From assembly GCA_002721365.1 (NCBI GenBank), contig PBKC01000064.1, positions 1 through 40,594 of the forward strand: a stretch of DNA of 40,594 bases, in the 5' to 3' direction. The position numbers and the translations under genes are program-made. The notes beneath the pieces were generated by a model. The model had not been told where the DNA came from and ran no database searches. It saw only the letters and a list, made by a program, of their open reading frames with translations. Shown piece by piece: positions 27,920 through 36,348 of the stretch. How positions within the stretch are numbered: the first letter of the stretch is position 1; the number at the start of each line of letters is the position of its first letter. This DNA is from Rhodospirillaceae bacterium. Its GTDB lineage: Bacteria > Pseudomonadota > Alphaproteobacteria > GCA-2721365.

Positions 27920-28137
27920 TGTGCCGTCGCCCCAGTGCCGACGCCAACGTCGCGGAGAAGGCGAAGACGCAGAAGAAGATCGTCCGTGACTGCCTCGACG
28001 GCGCGAACGGCCGCGTCAAGGTCGAGGGCTGGTTGCCCGGCTGGCTAGCGTTCCCGGTCCGGGCCTACACCGAGAACGGCATTCTCAAGACGGCCGATGA
28101 ATGGGCGCGCGTCCGCAACCTGTTCGATGCCGCGTGA
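27920..28137 (+). pseudogene. 3' remnant of an unidentified gene at the element boundary
   Basis: In frame to the TGA at 28135-28137 the sequence reads DANVAEKAKTQKKIVRDCLD, later VKVEGWLPGWLAFPVRAYTE and WARVRNLFDAA. Composition is protein-like, but the frame has no ATG or GTG start (a TAA blocks it at 27829). It looks like the C-terminal end of a gene cut by the junction. I do not recognise the family. Confidence 0.5.
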
Positions 28138-28145
28138 TCCGTCGC

Positions 28146-28171
28146 GGGCGGCGGCCCGACGGCCGCCGCCC
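28146..28171. terminator. Bidirectional GC hairpin between convergent genes
   Basis: A perfect 11-bp stem GGGCGGCGGCC / GGCCGCCGCCC with a 4-base loop lies between the stop of the truncated gene (plus strand) and the stop of the AlbA_2 gene (minus strand). No T tract, but stability and position fit a shared terminator. Confidence 0.6.
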
Positions 28172-28179
28172 GCTCTCGT

Positions 28180-29391
28180 TCATGCTCCCGCTTCCGCTTC
28201 AGACGGAAGGCCGGCGAGCCAAGCGTTCTGCCTCGCGCTCGCGTCGCGGACGTCGTCGAGTATTCTCCGGACTGACTGGCCGCCGTCGGCGTAGATCGTC
28301 CGGGTCTCCACGTCGCGCAAGGCGCGGCCGATCGCAGTCAACTCCTCGATCCGCTGATCGTCCCCGAGCCCGACGCCGAAGGTTGCGGCCTTGAGCAGCA
28401 CCAGCCCGATCTCTCCGGCCGACGACTGGATGTCGTCGAGCCGTCCCTGATCGTCCATTTCCTGGAGCCGCGCCGCGAGGCTCGCGAGCTTTCGCGCGTT
28501 TTCCGAGACCGCCTCCCGCACGCCGGCGACCGAGTCAGCATGGAAGCCGTGCGGTTCGATCCAACGTGTCCAGATGCTCCGTGCCGTCTCCCTTGCTGCC
28601 TGCGCCGCCGCGTCCATCTCGTCCCAGCCGCCGCCCATGGAGAGACGTTCGTGTGCAGCACGGTCGAGTTTGCTCGCCATCTCCTCCAACGGCTCGACCA
28701 TCTCCGCGAAGCCTCCCGGCGTCCGGGCCGCGAGGTCGCGCGCCGTCTCGGCCGCCCATGCGAGTCCGTGGCGTGTCTCGTCGAGCCACGGCTTGACGCG
28801 ACGTTCTTCGAGTTCGTCGGCGTATACGACGACATCGACGACGAGCGACGCGGTCTGGCTCAAGAACTCGGATTCCGGGCTCGGCAGGCCGCTGCCGTCT
28901 CTCGCCCGGTCCCAATCGAGAACCCGGTCGATCACCTCGTGCGGCTCAGCCGGCCGCGAGGTAGCCATCTGGCGGAGGTACGGCACTCCGGCGACGTAGT
29001 AGAGCGGCGCATCGCCCTTCGGCACGGCGATGGCGAGCACGGTGCGGTCTTCGACCACGGCGAACGCGAGCGCCGGCGTCACCGACGGTTTGATGCTGTT
29101 CGCACAGATGCCCGCGACGCGGTCGAGCATGCGTTCCCGCTCGGACGCGCCTTCGCAATCCGCGAGGCCGATCACCCCGCCCGCCTTGGAGACGCCGAGC
29201 AGGATCGTGCCGAAATTGGAGGTGGCGAAGGCCGCAATCTCCTTGGCGAGATCGCGTGCCTGGCCGGGAAAGCGTTCCTTGAACTCCAGATCCTGACGCT
29301 CGCCGCCGGCTGCGAGCGCCAGCAGGCGGCGCGAAAGCTCGGCGTCCGCCCAGGGCGGCACGGGCTGATTTGGTGAAGGTTCGTCGGCCAT
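28180..29391 (-). CDS. AlbA_2/Schlafen-like domain protein
   Basis: The 403-residue protein has an N-terminal AlbA_2 (Schlafen-type, putative nucleic-acid-binding) domain at about residues 25-150: GERQDLEFKERFPGQ, AKEIAAFATSNFGTILLGVSKAGGVIGL and YLRQMATSRPAEPHEV. The C-terminal 230 residues are helical and charged, with no family I recognise. The ATG at 29391 has a weak GGGA upstream; a start 12 codons earlier is possible. Proteins of this type occur in mobile elements and some defence loci. It stands alone at the element's left end. Confidence 0.8.
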   Translation of the reverse strand: MADEPSPNQPVPPWADAELSRRLLALAAGGERQDLEFKERFPGQARDLAKEIAAFATSNFGTILLGVSKAGGVIGLADCEGASERERMLDRVAGICANSIKPSVTPALAFAVVEDRTVLAIAVPKGDAPLYYVAGVPYLRQMATSRPAEPHEVIDRVLDWDRARDGSGLPSPESEFLSQTASLVVDVVVYADELEERRVKPWLDETRHGLAWAAETARDLAARTPGGFAEMVEPLEEMASKLDRAAHERLSMGGGWDEMDAAAQAARETARSIWTRWIEPHGFHADSVAGVREAVSENARKLASLAARLQEMDDQGRLDDIQSSAGEIGLVLLKAATFGVGLGDDQRIEELTAIGRALRDVETRTIYADGGQSVRRILDDVRDASARQNAWLAGLPSEAEAGA

Positions 29392-30098
29392 GGTCCCAAT
29401 TTGCCGCGTGGCCATGCGCAGAGACAAGGCTCATCGGATGCGGCTGCCGGATGATGGTCCGAGAGAGCGGTCCCGCGCCTGTCAGCCGGGGTGGGCGGCG
29501 GCGCAAGCGTCGTCGGCCGGTGCCGTGCTCGCGCGTTTGGATGATCCGCATATTGTCCGCATCCGCCCGCCGAGGCCAAACTGCGAGACGTGCGGTCCAG
29601 CGCCAAGGCAATCGGCCAGCGAGCACGCGGCGCCGCGTCTTGCCGCCGTCCGGGGGCCGACCCTGAGCTCGCTCGCAACGGACATCGGGTGGCGAGGCCG
29701 GATGCGGTCTCGGCGTCATTCGTTCGGTCAGCAGGGGGCTACGCCGCAGCCGGTTCCGGTGTCTGATTCCAGCAGCCTGTAGGGCTGTCGTCCGCGGACG
29801 TAGACCGCGCCGCCTCCAGTCCGATCCTCCGTCGTTGCAAGCGCCCACGCGCCTGCTCCGGCTGGTGGACCTATGGCGGTCCCCGTTCCGGCGAAACCGG
29901 CTCCGGCGACTATTTTCCCCGCCCGCCTTCGCGCGCTCCGGCGGGCTTCCTCGCGCCCGCTGCGCTCCAAAATAGTCGCCTCCACCGGTCCTCCGCTGGC
30001 GCTCCGGCCCTCCGGGTGCGCCGGTCCGGCGCCCGCCATGGACGGTCCGCCGTAAGCAGGGCGATGGGCGCCCTGCACCATCAAAGGAGGATCAGATC
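29392..30098. other. 700-bp intergenic region with nested inverted repeats before DUF736
   Basis: No convincing gene. A perfect 12-bp inverted repeat, GGCGACTATTTT (29905-29916) and AAAATAGTCGCC (29969-29980), encloses a GC-rich 52-bp loop. GCTGGCGCTCCG at 29995-30006 recurs at 32157-32168 in another intergenic region of the element. A hairpin GCAGGGCG/CGCCCTGC (30056-30063, 30069-30076) sits just before the DUF736 ribosome-binding site. This region likely holds the promoter of the transfer genes. Confidence 0.5.
30056..30076 (+). promoter_or_regulatory. 5'-leader hairpin before DUF736
   Basis: A perfect 8-bp stem (GCAGGGCG / CGCCCTGC) with a 5-base loop ends about 8 nt before the AAAGGAGG ribosome-binding site of the DUF736 gene. 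It may stabilise the leader or respond to a regulator; there is no T tract for termination. Confidence 0.4.
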
Positions 30099-30431
30099 AT
30101 GGCAGCCATCGGATACGTCAACCGCCAGGCGGACGGCTCCTACAAGGGCTTCATCAACACCCTCAGCATCCGCCGCAGCGTCGTGCTCCTGCCGAACCGC
30201 GACAAGGACGCCGACAACCAGCCGGACTTCCGGGTCTTCACCGACGACCGCGAGCGGGTCGAGCTCGGCGCCGCCTGGAAGCGGGTGGGCCAGAACTCGG
30301 GCAACAGCTATGTCTCGCTGAGCCTGGCCGCCCCGGAGTTCGGGCCGCGCAAGCTCTACGCCAACCTCGGCCGCGCCGCCGGGCAGGACGATCCCGACAC
30401 CTTCGCGATCATCTGGAACCCGGTCGACTGA
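30099..30431 (+). CDS. DUF736 family protein of conjugative elements
   Basis: The 110-residue protein begins MAAIGYVNRQADGSYKGFIN and contains PDFRVFTD and SLSLAAPEFG, the DUF736 pattern. It is a small, probably single-domain cytoplasmic protein, nearly always found at the start of transfer operons in alphaproteobacterial ICEs and plasmids. Function unknown. It has an excellent ribosome-binding site (AAAGGAGGATC) and a strong hairpin after its stop, suggesting high, separate expression. Confidence 0.93.
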   Translation: MAAIGYVNRQADGSYKGFINTLSIRRSVVLLPNRDKDADNQPDFRVFTDDRERVELGAAWKRVGQNSGNSYVSLSLAAPEFGPRKLYANLGRAAGQDDPDTFAIIWNPVD

Positions 30432-30444
30432 CGGCCGCCGCCTT

Positions 30445-30474
30445 GGCCCCGCGCCCTGCCGGGCGCGGGGCCTT
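30445..30474 (+). terminator. Strong hairpin terminator after DUF736
   Basis: A perfect 12-bp GC stem, GGCCCCGCGCCC (30445-30456) and GGGCGCGGGGCC (30461-30472), with a 4-base loop and a short TTT just after it. It begins 14 nt after the DUF736 stop and separates this gene from the downstream transfer genes. Confidence 0.75.
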
Positions 30475-30610
30475 TCGCCTGTCCCGGAAAGGGAGGCGAA
30501 TTCCCCGACGGCCATTTTCGCCCGTCCCGGACCGCCTCCTCGCGCGCCCATCCTCGCCGTCATCGGCGCGACCCCGCCGGTCGCGCGCTTCAAGCGACGA
30601 GGTGACGACA

Positions 30611-30841
30611 ATGAGCGATGACGAACACGAACGCGCCGCCCGCGCGAAGAAGGGCAGCCCCTTCCTCAACACCGCCCAGGCCGCCCACTATGTTGGCCTG
30701 TCGGGCCGGACACTCGAGAAGATGCGCGTGACCGGCAGCGGGCCGAAGTACCGTAAACACGGGCGCTACGTCCGCTACCACATCGACGACCTCGACGCGT
30801 GGTCCGACTCCCGGTCCAAGGGATCGACCTCCGATGCGTGA
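30611..30841 (+). CDS. Excisionase/MerR-type helix-turn-helix protein
   Basis: The 76-residue protein is a winged HTH: GSPFLNTAQAAHYVGLSGRTLEKMRVTGSGP, then YRKHGRYVRYHIDDLDAW. This is the DNA-binding excisionase-like domain (HTH_17) common in ICE transfer regions. The ATG at 30611 follows GACGAGGTGACGAC; the longer frame upstream crosses the terminator and is rejected. Its end overlaps the traF start by 8 nt. It could regulate excision or transfer. Confidence 0.88.
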   Translation: MSDDEHERAARAKKGSPFLNTAQAAHYVGLSGRTLEKMRVTGSGPKYRKHGRYVRYHIDDLDAWSDSRSKGSTSDA

Positions 30842-31397
30842 GGACCGGCTCCTGCTATCCGGCGCTCTGCGGCCGACGCGGCGCCGGCGCGGGCGTCGCC
30901 GCCCGCGCGTCCCGCTCGCCCTCGCGGGCCTCGGGCTCGCCGCCCTCGGCTTCGCAACACTCGCCGCGCCGGCGCCGCGCCTGGTCTGGAATGCCAGCGC
31001 CAGCGCGCCCGTGGGGCTCTACTGGGTCAGCCGCACGGTTCCGGCACGCGACGATCTGGTGCTCGCCACCTTGCCGCCCGACGCCCGCAGGCTTGCGGCC
31101 GACCGTGGCTATCTGCCGGTCGGGACACCCCTGGTGAAGCGTCTCGTGGCGGTTGCGGACGACGTCGTCTGCGCCGTCGGCGATGCCGTCTTCGTCAACG
31201 GCACGTATGTCGCCACGCGTCGCAATCGCGACTCCTTCGGCCGTGCGCTGCCGCGCTGGACCGGCTGTCGCACGCTCGCCGCCGACGAACTGTTCCTGCT
31301 GATGGCCGGTGTCTCCGGCTCGTTCGACGGCCGGTACTTCGGGCCGGTACGGCGCGCCAGGGTCATCGGGAGGCTCGTGCCGCTATGGACCGGGTGA
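30834..31397 (+). CDS. traF: TraF, S26-family conjugative transfer signal peptidase
   Basis: TraF-type peptidases process the pilin of the mating apparatus. The 187-residue protein has a basic N-terminus, one membrane segment (about 27-45), the catalytic serine in WNASASAPVGLYW (Ser57) and the catalytic lysine in PLVKRLVAV (Lys102), matching the Ser/Lys dyad of S26 proteases. It overlaps the genes on both sides, showing one transfer operon. Confidence 0.92.
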   Translation: MREDRLLLSGALRPTRRRRGRRRPRVPLALAGLGLAALGFATLAAPAPRLVWNASASAPVGLYWVSRTVPARDDLVLATLPPDARRLAADRGYLPVGTPLVKRLVAVADDVVCAVGDAVFVNGTYVATRRNRDSFGRALPRWTGCRTLAADELFLLMAGVSGSFDGRYFGPVRRARVIGRLVPLWTG

Positions 31398-32035
31398 CCG
31401 TCCTGGCGCTGGGCGCGGTTGCCCTTGCGACTTTTGCCTGCTCGTCCTCCGTCGTCGCTGAACCGGCCCCCGTCGAGCAGCGGCTCGACCGCTGGGAGCC
31501 GTTCATCGCCGAGGCCTCCGCCCGGTTCGCCGTCCCGAAGACTTGGATACGCGCGGTTATCGCGGCCGAGAGCGCGGGGCGAATTATGCTCGACGGCCGT
31601 CCGATCACTTCGTCCGCCGGCGCCATGGGGCTCATGCAGGTGATGCCGGGGACCTATGAAGAGATGCGTCGGCGACATGGTCTTGGTGGCGATCCGCACG
31701 ACCCACGCGACAACATCTTGGCCGGGACCGCCTATCTCTGCACCCTTTACGAGCGCTTCGGGTTCCCCGGCCTCTTCGCCGCCTACAATGCCGGGCCCGG
31801 TCGCTACCAAGAGCATCTGACCGACGGGCGACCGCTGCCGCGCGAGACCCGTGCCTACCTCGCGCGGCTCGATCCGTCGCGTCTGGCAACAGAGGCCGCA
31901 GGGGCCGCGGAAACGGATCGGCGTCTCTTCTTCCCTCTGCGCGCGACGGTGACGGACGGTCGCGAGTCGTCGTCGACGGTGGCCACGGACAGCCTGTTCG
32001 TGCCCTTGCGTACCGTGCCGGGCGAGGACCGATGA
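31385..32035 (+). CDS. Lytic transglycosylase (VirB1-like) of transfer region
   Basis: The 216-residue protein opens local gaps in peptidoglycan for the transfer channel. It has a signal-like N-terminus with a possible lipobox (LATFACSS), the SLT domain with catalytic Glu62 (VIAAESAG), GAMGLMQVMPGTYEEM and GTAYLCTLYERFG and AAYNAGPGRYQ. The start overlaps traF by 13 nt. Length is typical for ICE transglycosylases. Confidence 0.93.
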   Translation: MDRVTVLALGAVALATFACSSSVVAEPAPVEQRLDRWEPFIAEASARFAVPKTWIRAVIAAESAGRIMLDGRPITSSAGAMGLMQVMPGTYEEMRRRHGLGGDPHDPRDNILAGTAYLCTLYERFGFPGLFAAYNAGPGRYQEHLTDGRPLPRETRAYLARLDPSRLATEAAGAAETDRRLFFPLRATVTDGRESSSTVATDSLFVPLRTVPGEDR

Positions 32036-32119
32036 ACCGCGACGGCGCGGCCGGTGCCCTGTCGGAGAGAGAGGACCTCGTCTCGGTTGTCCCAGCGTAC
32101 CAGCCAGGACGAAGCGCCC

Positions 32120-32223
32120 GTCAAGGATGCGCGGTCCCCCCAAAATGCTCCACTGCGCTGGCGCTCCGCTCCGCATTTCGGCTCCCCCGCGCCCCGCTTC
32201 GCGGCGCCTCCGGCGTCCTTGAC
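32120..32223. repeat. Nested inverted repeat in transfer-region intergene
   Basis: Outer arms GTCAAGGATGC (32120-32130) and GCGTCCTTGAC (32213-32223) match at 10 of 11; inner arms AAATGC (32143-32148) and GCATTT (32173-32178) are perfect. The loop contains GCTGGCGCTCCG, also present at 29995. It lies between the transglycosylase and the 120-aa gene. Confidence 0.5.
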
Positions 32224-32289
32224 AGCCGCTTCGCCGGCCGATGGCGGGAGCTGTCCTCGATGAGGAGGACAGCAACCACGGAGGTTCCG

Positions 32290-32652
32290 ATGACCACACT
32301 TCACACGCATCCGCACGCCGCGTTCGACCGCTTCCCGCAGCTCCGCCGCGACCTGATCGCCGAGTTCGGAACGGACGGAATCGACGCCGCTATCGAGCTA
32401 TTTATCGCCGCCGAGCGCGCCGATTTCCACTGGGACGGACGCATCGCGGAGATGAATCTCGGCGCCTGGGAGAGCCTCGACGACGAGAACGAGATGTTCG
32501 AGCGGGTGACGATTCTCGGCTACTTCCGCGCCCGCTACTACGTCGCGACGTGTCTCGTCGATGGCGACCGAGACGTCCATTGGATGCTCGGTCTGCGCCA
32601 TTTCGAGTGCTTTGAGAGCGCCGAACAGGCGTTCCTGGCGAGTGGCGGATGA
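32290..32652 (+). CDS. Small acidic conserved-looking protein of transfer region, unknown
   Basis: The 120-residue product begins MTTLHTHPHAAFDRFPQLRRD and is acidic, with SLDDENEMFERVTILGYFRARYY and HWMLGLRHFECFESAEQAFL segments. No domain is recognised. The ATG at 32290 follows a GGAGG ribosome-binding site at the right spacing; the longer upstream frame passes through the inverted repeat and is rejected. It sits where DUF2958 is often found in related elements, but I do not see DUF2958 here. Confidence 0.7.
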   Translation: MTTLHTHPHAAFDRFPQLRRDLIAEFGTDGIDAAIELFIAAERADFHWDGRIAEMNLGAWESLDDENEMFERVTILGYFRARYYVATCLVDGDRDVHWMLGLRHFECFESAEQAFLASGG

Positions 32653-33006
32653 TGCCACCGGCCACCCTGGGAGCGATACCGTCAGGTGCCGCTCCCGACT
32701 TCCTTGTGTGGTGATCCTGGCCGGCGCGCGACCGGTCGCCCGAGTCAAGGTCCGGTCAGAGATCGCAGGTGATCGTAGGAGGGACGGCAGGTGGCTCAGA
32801 AGCCCGGTAGGGCAAGATAAAAGGGTGGTGCCATGGCCCCCCAAGTCGTTGTCTGCACATCGTTTTCCTGGCGCTACGCGCCTTTGCCTGGCGCCATTGC
32901 CGGCTAAGTCTTTGATGGCACGCGATCTCCATGGCGCCGTCTTGCCGTCGTCCTGCAGCGGTATTTCTTCATGGGAGAGAGCACCAGGCGAGGGGCGGAG
33001 ACGGCA
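32653..33006. other. Intergenic region upstream of the relaxase, possible oriT
   Basis: A hairpin GGGAGCG (32669-32675) / CGCTCCC (32690-32696) follows the upstream stop. A perfect 12-bp palindrome GCGACCGGTCGC (32728-32739) lies 8 nt from ATCCTG (32714-32719), which resembles the ATCCTG nick core of MOBP-type origins. No gene is recognised. Location next to the relaxase fits an origin of transfer, but the match is short. Confidence 0.35.
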
Positions 33007-34998
33007 ATGAGATACGACGACGAGTTCGAGCCCAGGCTCGGCAAGATTCGCTCACGTGGCAGCAAGCGCGGCCGCCGCTACCTGCACCAGGTGCTTCGTG
33101 CCGTCGCACTGGCCGGCGGCAACATCGGCCGAGGGGCGAAGTCCGGCACCTCCACCTTCCACGGCAACCGGATCGGGCGCGGCGCCGGCGTCGGCCGGGT
33201 GCTCGCCGCACGCGACCGCTATTCGGCCTTCCGGGTCCGGCGCGCCATTGTCAAGACGCGGATCGTCAAGATCGGCAAGGCCGGGCTGAAGGCGGCGCGG
33301 ACCCATCTGCGCTACATCCAGCGCGACGGCGTCACGCGCGACGGGCTGCCGGGCGAGCTGTACGACGCCGACAACGAACGCGCCGACGGCAAGGCGTTCC
33401 TCGAACGCTCCGACGGCGACCGCCATCAGTTCCGCTTCATCGTCTCGGCCGAGGACGCCGTCGAGTACGAGGAGCTGAAGGGCTTCACGCGCCGGCTGAT
33501 GAAGCAGATGGAGGAAGACCTGGATACGCGGCTCGACTGGGTGGCGGTCGATCATTACAACACGGGGCACCCGCACACTCACATCGTGCTGCGCGGCAAG
33601 GACGACCGCGGCCGCGACCTCGTCATCGCGCGCGAGTACATCGCCCGGGGCATGCGCGAGCGCGCGGCGGAGATCGTCACCTTCGACCTCGGGCCGCGCA
33701 CCGACATCGAGATCGAGCACAAGCTGCGCGCGGAGACGGAGGATGAGCGCTTCACCGGCCACGACCGGAACCTGCTGCGCGAGGTCGATGCGGAGGGGAT
33801 CGTCAGGTTCGGCGGCGGCGACGATCGGTTCCGCCAGACATTGCGCGCTGCCCGGCTGCAGAAGCTGCGCCGGCTCGGACTCGCGGAAGAGGTCGCGCCC
33901 GGACGCTGGCGGCTTGCCGACGACCTCGAACAGGTGCTGCGCCGCATGGGCGAGCGCGGTGACATCATCAAGACCCTGCACCGGGGGATGGCGGAGAAGG
34001 GCGTCGCGCGCTCGGCGCGGGACTACGCCATCTACGATCCCGCGGATGAAAGGGCCGGACGCGTCGTCGGGCGGCTGGTGGCGCGTGGCCTTTCCGACGA
34101 GCTCAACGACCGCCACTACCTGATCGTGGACGGCATCGACGGCCGGACCCACTACGCCGACATCGGTCGTGGCGATGCGACGGAGCCCATCCCGGAAGGC
34201 GCGGTGGTCGCGTTGCGGCCGAAACCCGTCGGGCCACGCAAGGTTGATCAAACCATTGCCGAGATCGCGGCGGCCAACGGCGGGCGCTACGAGGTCGATA
34301 TCCACCTGCGCCATGACCCGACCGCGACGGCCGAGTTCGCGGACACACATGTGCGCCGGCTCGAGGCCATGCGGCGGCTCGGTGATATTGTCGAGCGGGA
34401 GCCCAACGGGACCTGGATCATTGCGCCCGACCACTTGGAGCGCGCGGCGGCCTTCGAGCGGACGCGCTCGCGCGCCGCACCAATGATCGTTGAGACACTC
34501 TCGGCGCTGTCGCTCGACAAGCAGATCGCAGCCGACGGCGCGACGTGGCTCGACCGCGAGCTGGTCGCCGACGCGCCCGAGCCGGTGCGCGACGTCGGAT
34601 TCGGCCGCGAGGTACGCCAGGCGCTCGCCCGGCGCCGTCAGTGGCTCATCGAGCAGAAGCTCGCCCGGCAGGAACAGGACCGGATCGTCTACCGTGCCAA
34701 CGTGCTCGGGCTCCTGCGGCGTCGCGAACTGGCACGCGTCGCCGGGCAGCTCTCAGGCGAGCTCGGTCTCCAGTACGCGGAGTCGCAGCCAGGGGGGCGT
34801 GTCCAGGGCATCTACCGTCGCCGCATCGATCTGGCGAGCGGCCGCTTCGCCCTGATCGAGAAGTCCCGCGAGTTTACGCTGGTGCCCTGGCGGCCGGTGC
34901 TGGAACGCAATCTCGGCAAGCACGTGTCCGGTGTCGCTCGTGGCGACACGGTCTCCTGGTCGCTCGGGCGGAAGCGCAGCGGGCCGAGTGTATCGTAA
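33007..34998 (+). CDS. VirD2-type relaxase with DUF3363 domain
   Basis: The relaxase nicks the origin of transfer and pilots the DNA strand. The 663-residue protein has an N-terminal relaxase domain with the probable motif I tyrosine in HLRYIQRDG (Tyr103) and the metal-binding HPHTHIVLR at 188-196, then a long C-terminal DUF3363 region ending GVARGDTVSWSLGRKRSGPS. It appears full length. The ATG at 33007 with GGAGACGGCA upstream is preferred over the longer frame. It is the last transfer gene before the CBASS cargo; normally traG would follow directly. Confidence 0.93.
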   Translation: MRYDDEFEPRLGKIRSRGSKRGRRYLHQVLRAVALAGGNIGRGAKSGTSTFHGNRIGRGAGVGRVLAARDRYSAFRVRRAIVKTRIVKIGKAGLKAARTHLRYIQRDGVTRDGLPGELYDADNERADGKAFLERSDGDRHQFRFIVSAEDAVEYEELKGFTRRLMKQMEEDLDTRLDWVAVDHYNTGHPHTHIVLRGKDDRGRDLVIAREYIARGMRERAAEIVTFDLGPRTDIEIEHKLRAETEDERFTGHDRNLLREVDAEGIVRFGGGDDRFRQTLRAARLQKLRRLGLAEEVAPGRWRLADDLEQVLRRMGERGDIIKTLHRGMAEKGVARSARDYAIYDPADERAGRVVGRLVARGLSDELNDRHYLIVDGIDGRTHYADIGRGDATEPIPEGAVVALRPKPVGPRKVDQTIAEIAAANGGRYEVDIHLRHDPTATAEFADTHVRRLEAMRRLGDIVEREPNGTWIIAPDHLERAAAFERTRSRAAPMIVETLSALSLDKQIAADGATWLDRELVADAPEPVRDVGFGREVRQALARRRQWLIEQKLARQEQDRIVYRANVLGLLRRRELARVAGQLSGELGLQYAESQPGGRVQGIYRRRIDLASGRFALIEKSREFTLVPWRPVLERNLGKHVSGVARGDTVSWSLGRKRSGPSVS

Positions 34999-35062
34999 GG
35001 GTGTGATTGAACTCGCGGACGTGCCTTCTGTCGATTTAAGAGGGTCGTTGATGTCGGAAGGT

Positions 35063-35986
35063 TCAACGCGTAACCGTCCGACCTCTATCTACGAACAGAT
35101 CAAGGACGTCTTTGCTCTCGTCTTCCGCCTCATAATGTGGTCCATCGTTCTCAAAATGGAGAAGGATAATCTCTTGATCGTAACGGTCGGAGCGCAGGCA
35201 CATCTCCAGCACGGACTCGGGAAACCAGACGTTCGCCGGCTGCGCGATCCCTTGACGTGCCTCGTTAGAATAATCGGCCCGCGCGGCGGCAGACTGGGCG
35301 GGTAGCTCGTATACGACGTCCTTGGTTCGGATGTAGCGGCCGGATCTCAGGGCTGCTTGGCTTGGCTTCGCCCAGTGGGCGAATCCTTCGTTCGAGACCA
35401 CCATGATGGCGCGGGTCTCGGTATATTCGAGCCAGCGGAGGATGACCGCCGTCAGCGAAACCCCATAACGTGTAGCCAGACGGCTCAGAAGGTCGAAGTC
35501 CGGCCGGTCCTTGGCGGGGAGCCGCCGGCGAAAATCGTGAAGCGGCATAAGCAGGGCTGCAGCGAACTCGTCGGCCTCCTTTTCGATACCGGCGCCGCCG
35601 CGGCGGATGACGCTATCCTCGTCGCAATAGATGCCGCCATCAAATCCAACCCCCTGTTCGATCAGGGGGCGGTGCAGCACGTAGTGCCCGAACTCATGCC
35701 CGATGGTGAAGGCGCGCCGGCCCGGTGACTGTTCCTGGTGATACATGATCGCCCACTGGCGAGGCTGCACGTCGCTATAGACCAGCGCGCCCACGCAGCC
35801 GGGGAGATTGCGCTCGACCACCTCGTGGATAGGGCTCTCCGGCGCTACCCGACGTGAGTATTCAACGGCGAGCGCCGCCACATCCACCGGCTCCCGATTG
35901 AAACGGTCCGTGCCGAAGACCTGGTCGAGCATCTGGGTGATTCGAGCGGCTTCCTTCAATGGCCTGGGACGGTCCGATGTCGTCAT
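35063..35986 (-). CDS. ImmA/IrrE-family metallopeptidase, CapP-like CBASS regulator
   Basis: The 307-residue protein has the zinc-protease motif HEFGH (97-101) and the downstream EKEADEFAAALLMP (135-148), the ImmA/IrrE (DUF955) pattern. The C-terminal ~120 residues form an additional domain that could be sensory. In the characterised CapH/CapP pair, CapP cleaves the repressor CapH after DNA damage and so switches on CBASS. Its start overlaps the XRE gene stop (ATGA), and the pair is divergent from the CBASS operon. CapP identity is inferred from this layout. Confidence 0.88.
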   Translation of the reverse strand: MTTSDRPRPLKEAARITQMLDQVFGTDRFNREPVDVAALAVEYSRRVAPESPIHEVVERNLPGCVGALVYSDVQPRQWAIMYHQEQSPGRRAFTIGHEFGHYVLHRPLIEQGVGFDGGIYCDEDSVIRRGGAGIEKEADEFAAALLMPLHDFRRRLPAKDRPDFDLLSRLATRYGVSLTAVILRWLEYTETRAIMVVSNEGFAHWAKPSQAALRSGRYIRTKDVVYELPAQSAAARADYSNEARQGIAQPANVWFPESVLEMCLRSDRYDQEIILLHFENDGPHYEAEDESKDVLDLFVDRGRTVTR

Positions 35987-36303
35987 TTTCCCTTCTTCGT
36001 GTCCAGGATGCGCGCCATCTCGCGGATCTGGCGGCGTGTCTCTTCCGACATGCGGCTGTATTGTCGGAAGAAGGCGGTGTCCTCGGCCGTATCCAGGGTT
36101 TGCTCGTCTGCCCCCAGCAGGTAGTCCACCGTCACGCCGAGGGCGCTGGCGATGGCCGACAGCTTTTCGGCCGACGGGCGGGGCGGATTCTTGTTCTCCA
36201 GCTCCCAGATGTAGCTCTTCGACGACCCGGTAGCTTGTGCCAACTGGTCGAGGGTCAGCCCTCGCTCAGTGCGTAACGCCTTGATTCGATCGCCAAATTT
36301 CAT
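35983..36303 (-). CDS. XRE-family repressor, CapH-like
   Basis: The 106-residue protein has an N-terminal XRE helix-turn-helix (MKFGDRIKALRTERGLTLDQ ... GSSKSYIWELENKNPPRP) and a C-terminal helix (FFRQYSRMSEETRRQI REMARIL) for dimerisation. The ATG at 36303 is chosen because the upstream extension reads through the operator-like palindrome and lacks the family's start. Cotranscribed with the ImmA-type protease. It probably represses the divergent CBASS operon and itself through the palindrome at 36349. Confidence 0.9.
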   Translation of the reverse strand: MKFGDRIKALRTERGLTLDQLAQATGSSKSYIWELENKNPPRPSAEKLSAIASALGVTVDYLLGADEQTLDTAEDTAFFRQYSRMSEETRRQIREMARILDTKKGK

Positions 36304-36348
36304 TCCACGCGCCCTTACTGGCAACTGTCTCCGTCGCGGTTCGGAGTA

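Noticed and set aside
33052..34434. 460-codon minus-strand frame inside the relaxase
   Set aside because: Antisense shadow with repetitive Val/Ala/Gly/Asp composition; the relaxase frame has clear motifs.
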